A DNA stretch of 64,000 bases from Trichoderma breve (Eukaryota > Ascomycota > Sordariomycetes > Hypocreales > Hypocreaceae): assembly GCF_028502605.1 (NCBI RefSeq), contig NC_079236.1:1922001-1986000 (forward strand), read 5' to 3'. The position numbers were made by a program, and so were the translations under genes. The notes beneath the pieces are model-generated. The model saw nothing but the letters and a program-made list of their open reading frames with translations. It had not been told where the DNA came from and did not search any database. Below are positions 21,073-32,000 of the stretch, one piece after another (positions within the stretch are counted from its first letter, which is position 1; each line of letters begins with the position of its first letter).

Positions 21073-22323
21073 CTAACATCCCCATCTGTCTTCAAGCCAA
21101 CCATCGACATTCAACACGCGAGGACGACGATTCAGCCGTTCCCAATTGTCTGACAGGCCAGACATCGCTGCGAGCCGTGCGTTGGCCCATTGTATATCAA
21201 TCATCAGCTTCATCTTGACTGCGTCTTCTGCCGGCATATTGAGGCTGAATACTTGCCCGGTCTCGAGAAGGGAGGAGCTGTATTTTTGTGATTCAGTAAT
21301 AGGATCATCGTCTTGCTCTATTATCTGAAGCATTTCCTGGATCATATCACGGTCTGGCTGAGCAGGATCTTGTGGACTAATATCATGACCCCTAGGCATC
21401 CAATAAAACTGTAATTGAATGGCGTGATAACCCACTTGATGAGAAAAAGGAATCATGCCTAAGTATTTAAGACCAATGAGACATTTCCTCCACCAGTCTC
21501 GAAGAGTCGGATGCAGGCAAAGCATATTCCAGGCTTTGTTAGAGCAACCAAGCCCCGAATCAAGAAGCCCAATAACCTGAGCATGACTCTCTTTACCCAG
21601 GAGTCTGGTTAAGTGAGAGAATTGCTCGCGATAATGGGCAAGGCCTGCCTGGGTTGCGTTGATTTCGAATGGCACAATATGGCAGACTTCTGGGTAAGCC
21701 GCTCCGGTGAGGACACAGACTCCACCATCGCGGGCGATGCACTTGGCTCGTTCCTTTGCGTCTTCGTCGATAGGCATCTCGCTGCCTGTAGACAGAGTGT
21801 GTGTGTCGTCTGGAGGCACTGAAGATGCGGTGCCTCTATTGATGATGGCATCATCCGGCAGTCTGCCTAGAACCACTGGATTACAAGATTAGTATACAAG
21901 CAGACAACAACCTGTGGGTCAAGCATTGAAATCAAGGAAGTGCTTACTAAATGAAAGATAATTTTCTAGTTTGAGATAGGGTATGTAAGGAACCATTGGC
22001 GTGGCACTGATGCCACGCAAATGTTCCATAGGTATCACTAGAAGATACACCAATTGTAAAGCCGTAAACTGGAAATCCCCGTCAGGGTCGCGTTGCGCCG
22101 TGCAGGGTGACTCGTGATAAGCCGCTTGGATTACAGCAATCAACTCCAGTCGTGGCTCGATTTCCTCCAAGCGGATGATTGGAGCAGCATCTCTAAGGGA
22201 TGGTCGGGTTTCCATATACCAAAGGAGCTTGCGTTTGTCTTTAAGACTCTTGCCCGATGCGAGATATCTCTGTAAGGTCCTTTGAAGTTGTATACCTGCC
22301 ATTAGGTGGTTGTGGTTGTCCAT
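21073..22323 (-). CDS. Fungal HNH endonuclease-domain protein (HNH_2 type)
   Basis: Two exons: 21948-22323 and 21073-21872. Donor GTAAGC and acceptor CCAG in phase 1 give 391 aa starting MDNHNHLMAG. The N-terminal half (about 1-125) is helical and has no recognised motif. The HNH_2-like core follows: CVLTG (Cys179), then VCHIVPF (His191), and NKAWNMLCLHPTLRDWWRK, matching the fungal HNH nuclease pattern C-x-x-[TS]-G, HI.P, N..xL...H. Such proteins are abundant, lineage-variable and mostly uncharacterised in filamentous fungi. Nuclease activity is expected from the fold but not shown. The gene sits beside a MITE, has a 45-bp tandem duplication just upstream of its start, and lies in an AT-rich part of the window, which suggests an accessory locus. 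Confidence 0.82.
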
Positions 22324-22392
22324 ATTGGCGATAGGAGAAAAGATAAGTAAGGGAGGATATATCACAGAAGTGTGGATAAGATGTTCTCTTTG

Positions 22393-22475
22393 GTGAAGAA
22401 TATAAGGCAAGATTTTTGATTGGGGAGTCTGGAGCTTGTGAAGAATATAAGTCAAGATTTTTGATTGGGGAGTCT
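22393..22475. repeat. 45-bp tandem duplication upstream of the HNH gene
   Basis: Unit 1 begins at 22393 and unit 2 at 22438. Both contain GAAGAATATAAG and GATTTTTGATTGGGGAGTCT, with one mismatch (G/T) over the shared 38 bp. It lies 70-155 bp upstream of the HNH start codon, in its leader or promoter. Confidence 0.85.
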
Positions 22476-22617
22476 GAAGATGTTATATATGCGTTCGATT
22501 TCTGCCTCTTATCGAGCATGAGGCGAATAGAGGAGTGATGAAAAGTTATTGAAAAGTAAACCGAAGCCATAACCTTCGTGTGAATTGCTCAAGTTGTGAA
22601 CAGCGATAGTACCTATA

Positions 22618-23179
22618 TATTCGCCGAGTCTTCCTATTTTCACCGTAGAATGTTACTACAAAAGCTATTACGCGTACACCACAGTTCCCACGAGGCCACA
22701 CCCAATTACAGTGTGACGCCCTGGCGCATCACGTATATTATAGCGTCACACAAGACTATGATATCGTAATTTCTTTACCATAGTTGATGAGGGGCTCTTA
22801 GTTATATATAAATTCGCAGGCTATGAGAACTACAAAATGACAATTGAGAGGATCCGCAACAGCCTCTTCTATGGCGAGGCTGGCTGCGACAGCTGCTTCG
22901 TTAGAGACTGACCCTAAGACTGACCCCGAAGCTGAGGAAGTTATTGAAGTTATATGTATGCTGGTCTCCTAATCCAGAGTCAACGAGCTGTATGAATAAG
23001 CCGGTTTGCGAGAAATGTTGACATTAAATTTAAAGTGCCGATATATCTTTTTCCAATCTGCTATACTGTAAATCCGTCTGTGGTAATTGCGATTGAGGGG
23101 GTAAATGTAGCTTGTGATGCGGAGCACTACGGTGAAAATAGCAATATTCTACGGTGAAGATAGGAAGACTCTATTCGCC
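22618..23179. mobile_element. hAT-like MITE with 34-bp TIRs and 8-bp TSD
   Basis: The element proper is 22626-23171 (546 bp). Terminal inverted repeats at 22626-22659 and 23138-23171 begin GAGTCTTCCTAT and match at 30 of 34 positions; all four differences are transitions. The flanks carry the direct repeat TATTCGCC at 22618-22625 and 23172-23179, an exact 8-bp target-site duplication, which is the hallmark of the hAT superfamily. A third copy of the TIR core (CTATTTTCACCGTAG, inverted) is at 23127-23141, perfectly matching 22634-22648 and probably a transposase-binding site. No transposase frame survives inside, so the element is non-autonomous. It lies between the HNH and DyP genes. Confidence 0.85.
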
Positions 23180-23926
23180 TGTGGCTTGAAAGTACTAGGT
23201 ATGTTGACTATCTCTCAGCTTCCTTAATAGATAAAGCTACTCTGGAGACTATGCTTTGTTCCAAAGTTGGGATATCGCAAAGTTAGTTTCACAGCCTTGA
23301 TGTTAAGTACAATGGCATTAATGCGGATATACTATTGAGAGGTACTAAGAGGTATCTATATGTAATAATAAGGTTGTTTCTGGCAAAAACAAGAACACGC
23401 CTGTGTATCTTATGCTTTCCACCGTAGTCATCGGAAAGAGCCTAATGAGTCTACTTAAACATCCTAATTATATAATAAGTAGGTATACACAATCCCATTA
23501 ATACAAAGCACCACAAAGTACCTAGGTAAACAATACAATCTCCCACGTTCCAGGGTATCTAGATCTCCAAAAGCAGTAAAAGCCAGCGAGCTACCTCCCC
23601 GCTGACAATCCCCCAACCCCCGATTGGTCGCACGAATCTCGGAATCCCTTCGGATCTCCCAGAACTGGATCCGTTGACGTCAGAGACAACTCGCCCAGCA
23701 TCTGAAATCTCACTTCCCATCTTCAGCTTTCCCATCCCAAAGAGAAAAAGCACATGCAAAGCTAAACTACATAGTGAAAAAAAGTAGGCTAATCCCAATC
23801 TAAAATTCACTGCTCATAGAACACATTTAGCTTCGAAATCACACCATGAGCTTTTTCCCTTTTGTAAATAAATAAGCAAAAACCACCTCATTTCCTCTTC
23901 GTCTGCCCCCCTTTTCTAATTGAGGT
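23180..23926. other. AT-rich intergenic region and DyP promoter
   Basis: The first 350 bp are AT-rich and featureless. The last 300 bp form the promoter/leader of the peroxidase gene, with a CCAAT box (GATTGG at 23622-23627) and a pyrimidine-rich stretch before the ATG. Confidence 0.45.
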
Positions 23927-25132
23927 ATGGATGCGATAGTCAATCGCATTGCTCCCAGTGCCGTGCAGCTTCGAAGCCAGAGACTCGTCCGATTTGATCG
24001 CGGCCATCGTCTGTTTGTAGCTCAGTTTCAATCTCAGTCTCAGTCTCGATTCCGTCAACTAAGACCCCGCTCGTCCCTCTCAGCATCACGACGACCCTCA
24101 TCCTCACACCTATATAGATCCTTCTCAGCCGCTCTCTTTCACTCATCAACACCATCATTGAAAAACCCAGCCAAATCCAGCACCATGAGCGTCCCCCAGG
24201 CCGTCCAGAACCCCCTCACAAAGGCCGCCACCTTCCTCGTCCTCACCATCAACTCCTCCTCCCCCTCCGCCATCCAAACTGTCCGCTCCGTCCTCTCCAG
24301 CGTCCAGGACCTCTCCAAAAACGTCTCCCTGCGCGACCTCAACTCCCAGTTCTCCTGCGCCGTCGGCATCGGCTCCGACGCCTGGGACCTTCTCACCGAC
24401 GGCATTTCCGGCCTCCGCCGCCCCAAGGAGCTGCGGCCCTTCCGTGAGATTGCCGGAGACCGCCATACCGCCGTGGCCACCCCCGGCGACCTGCTCTTCC
24501 ACATCCGCTCCGACCGCCGCGACATCTGCTTCGAGTTTGAGCGCCAGCTTCTTCTCAAGCTTGGTGATGCTGCTACGGTTGTTGATGATACGCAGGGCTT
24601 CCGCTACTTCGACGCCCGCGACCTGCTGGGCTTCGTCGACGGCACCGCCAACCCCGTCGGCCCCTCCGTGCCAGACGCTGTGCTCATCGCCGACGAGGAC
24701 TCCGATTGTGCGGGTGGCAGCTACGTCGTCGTGCAAAAGTACGTCCACGACATGAGCGGCTGGACCGGCCTCTCAACGGAAACCCAAGAGGCCATCATCG
24801 GCCGCACCAAAATCGACAACATGGAGCTCGACGACCAGCCCGACGGCCACCAGCAGGCGCACAAGACGCTGGCCACAATTGAGGACGACGACGGCAACGA
24901 GTACAGCATCATCCGCGACAACATGCCCTTTGGCTCGCCTGGCGCTGGCGTCTTCGGCACGTATTTTATCGGCTACTCGCGCCGTCTTTGGGTGATTGAG
25001 AAGATGCTGGAGCGCATGTTCGTCGGCGATCCTCCCGGAAAGCACGATCGCATTCTCGACTTTTCTACGGCTTTGACGGGAACCACCTTTTATACGCCAC
25101 CGGCCTGGGTTTTGGACCGGCTCGGAGACTGA
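23927..25132 (+). CDS. DyP-type heme peroxidase (YfeX-like) with mitochondrial-type leader
   Basis: Single exon, 401 aa. The core from about residue 90 is a dye-decolourising peroxidase of the bacterial YfeX class. It has GFVDGTANP (residues 235-243, catalytic Asp238), the probable proximal heme ligand His312 (QQAHKT) and the distal Arg330 in SIIRDNMPFG. The last 100 residues keep the family pattern FGTYFIGYSRRLWVIEKMLERM. The first 86 residues are Arg/Ser/Gln-rich, poor in acidic residues and contain YRSFSAALFHSS, as in a mitochondrial presequence. A second in-frame ATG at 24185 (Met87, context CACCATGAG) opens exactly at the core. The enzyme uses H2O2 to oxidise dyes or small phenolics; physiological substrate unknown. 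Confidence 0.9.
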   Translation: MDAIVNRIAPSAVQLRSQRLVRFDRGHRLFVAQFQSQSQSRFRQLRPRSSLSASRRPSSSHLYRSFSAALFHSSTPSLKNPAKSSTMSVPQAVQNPLTKAATFLVLTINSSSPSAIQTVRSVLSSVQDLSKNVSLRDLNSQFSCAVGIGSDAWDLLTDGISGLRRPKELRPFREIAGDRHTAVATPGDLLFHIRSDRRDICFEFERQLLLKLGDAATVVDDTQGFRYFDARDLLGFVDGTANPVGPSVPDAVLIADEDSDCAGGSYVVVQKYVHDMSGWTGLSTETQEAIIGRTKIDNMELDDQPDGHQQAHKTLATIEDDDGNEYSIIRDNMPFGSPGAGVFGTYFIGYSRRLWVIEKMLERMFVGDPPGKHDRILDFSTALTGTTFYTPPAWVLDRLGD

Positions 25133-26048
25133 GGTGTTGTTGATCTGATGCTGTATAGTAGGAAGTTGGTAAACAAGACGTTAGATGGCATGCACTTCAA
25201 ATCACGTGTATATGTATATACTTACATCAACTGTACATGTCACATTGACATGGTTCATGTGAATCAAAGTGACATTCCCCAGAGGTGGCTTTACACTGCA
25301 CTTTCAGACACGTCTGTCTTGTCGGCCTAGTCTCGGCATCTTCCGGGGACGCCGCTTCTCACAAGCAAATGACGTTACAGCTTGCATAAAAAGTGACGCA
25401 GTTGTCTACGAGAAAATCAACAGGATCAAAGAAAGTATAACGGGAGGAAAGAAAGTAAAAGAGAAAATCAGTGGTATAACATTGCTTCATACCAGTCTAT
25501 TCAGTCCTTGCCGCGATTAACAAACAAACCCTTCTCCTTGCCCTAGTTCGTGATTTCGTAATTGCTATCTCATAGTGAGCTGGGATTTCCCTGCGCCTTT
25601 CGCCCCAATGCTATGCCCAAATCCATCACCATGGTCTTACAGAACCTGCTCACCCATGCGCTTCTATATGTGCCTGTTGTTTCAGACGATGGCGGTACCC
25701 TGATTAGTCCGTCCTGGTGAGTAAAAACGACATAGGGAGGAAGGTGTATGATGAGACCAGCGGTAAAATAAGGAAATAAAGGAAATAAAGACAAGACCAA
25801 GAAAAAAAAAAAAAGAAAGAGTATCGAACGGTAAACATCAACCTGGACCCCGTAAACTCCACACTTGCCTTCTCTATTGAAATCAAGCAAGTTTGTCAAA
25901 CCATCCTTCTGTCGGAAGCAGTACACGCCTCATATAGCGTTTGCATCATCTGGCTCCCCAATTTGCTGAACTCCAAGGTCCGGCGGGCAATCCACCGGAT
26001 CTGATGAGATACAAGAACCCTCCCAATCTAGAATGTGTGAAAGCAAGG
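25133..26048. other. 916-bp intergenic region, no gene seen
   Basis: Convergent 3' flanks of the DyP and ubiquitin-protease genes. It holds a poly-A run near 25801-25815 and a 118-codon hydrophobic frame on the minus strand that looks like chance translation of a poly-T tract. Confidence 0.5.
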
Positions 26049-29000
26049 TTAGCAACGGGGGTCGCTGAATCTTCTGAAGCGCAACCGGCGGTTGCGCAAC
26101 TGGTGGATGGCAAGCAGCATACCGGAACCATCATCCTCTACTTCTTCATCAACAACAAACCTCCTCAAAGTACCTACGACTTCTGTGTAGATGGCGTTAG
26201 CATTAGGAGAGCCATCAGAGCTTCTTTGTGAGTAGTCAAGAGGTATATGCATACCGTTTTGGAGCATTCTGAAATCGGCACCATTGTCGTCACTATCCGG
26301 GTTTTCGCTGAAATAAGCGCCGCATTTACTGACTACTCGCACCACAGCGCTCGCAGTCTCACGTCCAATGAGTATGCGACGCCTAATATGTGCATCGCGG
26401 AGGTAGAGCAGGCACGCTATCCCCAGCCTTTGAATAACATCTCTTACGGCCTCTCGTCCATCGTGCATTGTTGTGTCTTCTCCGGAGACCTCGGGCGCTA
26501 AGCTGAAGAGCTCTGTATCCAGAAATTGCTCGGTATTGTACCTCAGTTCGCTATCTGGGATTACAAGAAGATGAGGTACCCAATCTGGCAAAGTTTCGAG
26601 GCTATTGGCTGCCGTGGTTTGAGCCATGGAACCGTCTCTTCTCTTCAAATGTAACGATGTCTGAAAGTGCTCCAGAAACGCCATGCCTTCAGTGCTATGT
26701 AGGCTCTGCGCCTGAGCGGCTATATGCCGTGTGAGGGTCTGGCCGTGGTTAGCAGACAGAGTGTTTTCCAGATAAGCGCTGGCGCCTCGCAGGAATGGAT
26801 CCAACGGCTCCGTCGTCGATTCTCCTTGAAGCTTTCTCCGTAGCGTGTTAAATACCCTGAGATCCATTTGGGTCGACACTGCTGTTAAGCGGCCCAAGAT
26901 ATTGTGGGTAGCCTCACGCGCTTGATCAATGGCGAGGAGCTTTTCGACGAAAATGCTCGACAGCTGACGCTCGGGGTGGTCGTGGATGATGTGGACTTCA
27001 TCGGAGGTCCAGGGAAACGGTGGCTCGCGGAAGGCCAGTCGTTCTTCTGGCGCATCGACAATATACTGCGCGCCTAGTGTAGGCTCGAGCTGCGATAAAA
27101 GGTAGCTAATGAGCTTTAGGATCGATGCATATGGCGGTGGACGGTTAGACGGTCGCCGATAGATGCTGTGCAACATTTTTGCGTAGTTGGGCTGTAGGTC
27201 CATGGACGCATCGGCTGCAATGATGCGCAACAGCTTGACTAAAAAGTCGTTCCCCAACATATGGGCAACCTCCCGTGGCCCGAGCATGGCAAACTGGAGC
27301 ATCATGCCAAAGACTTCATCCCAAGAGCGAATATGGAACTGAAAGTATCGCCAAAGACGGTCGAACGCGACCATAACCTCTTCCAAGACGTATGATTTCG
27401 GAGGAGACTCTCCGCGGCCTGAAGAGTTGGACGCAGACTCGCTCCCATCATCATCCTGTATCGTAACTGGTCGATCGTAAATATGCGGTGTCTCAGTGGC
27501 GATTTTGCCCAATACAATAGCCATTGTGGAACCAGTAAAGGCACGGACGTTGGCGTCTGGATTTCGTTGCACCAAGCCCCTAAAGGCCTCGTGATGGACA
27601 TGGAAGTAATTGAAAAACGAAAAGGCGCAGGCTCCGCAATCGACTACGGCTGAGCGGATCATGGCCGCGAATGAATCAAAACTTGGTGTGCCTTCGACTC
27701 GAGTTACCAGTTGGTCAAAGTGGCCAAGAGCCATCTCCATTGCTATGGTTTTTAATGCGTGAGGCGGTACGGTTGTTGGGCCACTGTCTGAATTTTGGGG
27801 CTGAGGCTGATCTGGGCTGGGAGACGATGCATATTCGAGAAATTTTGCGTGCCTGAAACAATGCTGCACAAATTCTACGTGACTGGGATCATACAAGCAG
27901 TGTCGCTTGAGCAGCAGCGTATTGTCATCGAGAATATGTTGCTTCAGGGGGGTGTCGGTGTCAATGTGCAGAGGGGTTATGGCCTCTTGAATATACGGTG
28001 TGGTTTGCTCTGCAACTAGGGATGAAGAGCGTTGGTAGAACAACATGTAGGCGCTGTAGGTCTTGTCAAAGCTTGAGCCGCCGGAATCAAGACTCATTTG
28101 CTGGCCTGCGCTACCCCCAAAGGCGCTGGCCGCCATTTGACGCGGGTCCCATGGCGTTACGACATCGTCATTGAATTCTACCCAGCTGGGACGGTCCACC
28201 GTCGATGTCCGCTCTCGGATATAAGAGTAGTAGTGCCCTGATTCTGCCGTGCCCGCATGAATAAGGATGCCCACTAGCTCAAACATATCCTCTTGCTGAT
28301 CCGTATCCATAGGGTTACTGAGGTGGTCGATTGTATATGGCCTCATATCGATTGTCGAGGGAAATGAGAAGTAGTCATTGATTTTACTCCGTTGCTGCGT
28401 ACGAAGATTAAAGTCGAATCGCTTAAGGTGGAATATCAAGTTATCTGGTACTTCTTTCAAGCATGCCCTGTAAAGACGCTCCATTAGTAATTTGCCAAGT
28501 CAAGTTATTCCTTTTCTTCTTCTTTATCAGGACTGACCTCTTCACAGCATCGACGTGTCGGTCGCAAGAGGAGCACTTGTACTTGTTATCTGGAGAATCG
28601 CTTTTCGTCAGCCAAAGTACCCTAATTAAAGCAACACATGATATGAGTGCGGTTCACTTACCACCTTCCAAGACCTCCCCACGCACATAAGCCTGTAGGC
28701 TTTCCTGCAGAGTGCTCTTCCCATGTATATCGCACTGTATGGCAGAAAATGGCTCGAGTCGTTCAGAGACATGCTCACACTCTTGCGACTTGACTTGCTG
28801 GACAAGCTGCCCACCGTAGATTGACCGCAGCGCTTTCTTCTCGTCATCTGTCATACCCTGTGACTCTAACCGGTCGAAAAACAAGCTGTAAAACTCTTCC
28901 ACGTCCATTTGGTTGTGAATGTCAATTAGGACGTCATCATAAGTTTTGATAGAGCCGACCAATAGACCAGGGTCGACACAGCGGCGGTAACTATCTTGCA

Positions 29001-32000
29001 AATAGCCGAATACCTTTTGCGTGTGAAATAGCAACTGTTGAGAATCATCGGAATCGTCAATTTTGAATTCGAGTATGAATCGACGGAATGCTGTGTTCAT
29101 AAAGAGCTGAGTGAGTAATGAATTCAAATAACACGTGTTTGAGAGATTCCGCAAGCCCACATAGCCGTGCATTCTGATGGCCTTGTTGCGGTCAAATTGG
29201 TATGATAGCTCGTAGATATAGGGATCAATGCCATCTTCCTCATCCAAATAGTATGGGACAAGATCATTGAGGCACTGTAGTAACGAGCTGAACCTGGACT
29301 GGTTTTCCTTGATCAATGTGAAAATTGCTTCATACAGTTTTGCTCGCGTGTCGGTTCTCAGCAGCACCTTTTGTACGGGCTGTGCTGGATGAATTCGCCG
29401 CTGTGGGAAGAGGTGCATATGAAATAGGGTCTCAGCAATATCATCTGGTAATGTCGCAGAAGCAGGCAGCGTGCTATCTATTTGCAGACATCTGAGAAGA
29501 AGAGTCAACAGGCCATCTGCCACAAAATCCTGCGAATCTGGTTGATCGAGCCGTTCCTTCGAGGTGTGGCTGAGCAGCAGCTCACAGACCTGTCCAGCGA
29601 AGAGCGGAGTGTTGACCTCGCAAGGTATGGCCTGGGCGCCTTTGCAAAAGAGGTAATCGAGCCCATCAAAGAACTCCTGGCATTGGTAATGAGAACCAAC
29701 TGCTTCCAAGAGAAGGTTTGAAGCAACCAACCAAAAGTATTGCATCAGGGGAGACGGTGGCCTAGCATCTTCCGGGAAGGCATTTATAGCGGCTTCTTCC
29801 ATTTCCACTGCCTTTCTCATCATACCGACAACATGCCTCCTTACCGCTGAGCGGGAGTCAAACAGAATCAGCCTATGGAGGATACTCTTAAACGAAGGAA
29901 GATTCACAAGGCCGTTCATAAAGACGCTGTGCATCAGGCACAGTTGCAATATGGAGGAGAGCGTGGTGTCGATTAAAGTCAGCGAAGAATCCCCTTCCCC
30001 ACCATTCACTGCGTCGGTCAAAATATCCACAAGGCGACTTGGATCTGGATACGTAACTTCGTAATCGGTAGGCGATGTTGCTAGCGCCCGTGCGCTTCGT
30101 AAGAGTTGCACAAAAGTATGCATTAAAGCTCCCATAATCTCAATCTGCAACGCAGGATTTATTTGATCCAGAAGGCTCTCATCAGACATTGCCTGTGCGA
30201 TCAAGGTGGAAGACGTTCTTAGAATCTCTTTGTAGGAGACTCGGGAGACTCCACGATCCTTGTCCCATCCAACTTCGTCGCTATTAGATTCCGCCAAGCG
30301 AACTGATTCAATGTATTTGGAAAACGCATGGACGGCATATAGACATTTGTAAGGCTGACCTTGGGGGAAAAGATCCGTGTACACGGTCGTTGGGCTCTCA
30401 AACAAGTCGATGATGTGACGGTCGGTGTGGAGCTTGACTAGGAGGCTGTACATTTCCTTTGCGATCTTATCTTCCATACCTAGGTGGCTCCAGAGCTCCG
30501 AAAAGTGAGACATGACCTGAATCTCGAGTGGTGATGCAAAAGGCGGGACTTGAGTCGAGCTTGAAAGGTCATTTTCCTCGCGTCTTACTAATATCATGCC
30601 TTCCTCAACGTGTAGCCTTTCTAGAGACGTACGCATCTGCTGCGTCAGGGGGAGGAATTGTCGCCCTTTGTAAAACGCACGATAATTATCGAAGCCGGTC
30701 TCGAACTTCAAGTTGGATAACAGATGAGCTGCCGTGTTCAGCTTTCCAATGCGCAATGATTTTACTTCCGTTGCCTGGCCACCGTCAAAAGACTGGTACT
30801 TGAGCGTTGTGAGATCCCCTTCAGCTTGGCATGGCGTCTCGTAAAAGATTGATCGGAAATCGGGAGCGCACATGGTGGGTTTCGTATAATGAAACTCCAA
30901 AAAGACCCGGAGAAGCTGCAAAGTTCTGGTGAAGATACGCTCCTGCTCTTGCACCTCCTCTTCGGTTGCGACAATCACCATTGGCTCATCTTCGCCGCTC
31001 GAGGTTCCATCGCTCGATGCTTTAATTTTCCTTGCAGAGTCATTCAACTGGACCAAGCAGCGGTCGACAAAAGCTGATTGAACGCGACGGGCTCGATTAA
31101 AGGGATATGCCGTAATGACTGGACTTTTAATGTAGACACCAACGGTCAAAGTGCCAATTGCCTCCTCTGCAAGCACCGCATGGTCGGTGCCCATAACAAA
31201 TCTCCAGAGTTGTTCAATGCCATTTTCCTCTAGAAACGTATCGTCGTCGAGGTCACAGTCGACATCAACATTATTAACTGCTGCGAGGACCATTTTCTTG
31301 ACACAGAGGAGCATTCCTCGGCCAAAACAGGAAGAGGGGAGATTGGGCAAATATTGAGAGAAACAGAGCTGCAGAAACGGATTTTTGGATACCTTCCCAG
31401 GGCCAATATCTATGAAGATATCCCAGCCTGAATTTCTATCGTCATCACAAAGACAAGCTGGTCCGACGAGCAGATCCCAAAGCTTTTTCCCCAACTCTTC
31501 GGATATTGCGTCTGGTCGGAGGCGAATGAGATTGGCAATGAATTCTTTTCGTGGCAGGTTGAAGCGTCCGGAGACCACCGAAGGGACACCGACAGTCCGC
31601 GCCAGCTTAATAGCATGCTCCAATTCTTCCACCAGCAATCGTACAAGATCATGCTCTTGAATGAGAACGTTCATTTCGTCAGCCATATTTGGGCGAATGG
31701 CCATTGATAAACAGCATAAGCTGCCCAGTGTGGTGGGTGACTTGTCCGCAATATCTTTGACACAGCTTGAGTATAATTCTTGACGCCCTTGGCTATCTGG
31801 ACCAAATTGCAAAAGGACCCTGAACCTATCCATAAGCGTTGATTGTGCTTCAAGGGTGAACGACTGAGAGGCGGGTGAACAAAAGAATGCCTGTCTTAGC
31901 AATCTCAAACAGAGGTCATAAGGAAGAAAACCGAGCGTTATTCCCTCCGCTCTGCATCGCAATGTCAGTTCCGTGTGTAGGGTCTCCCAGACGGCCCTGA

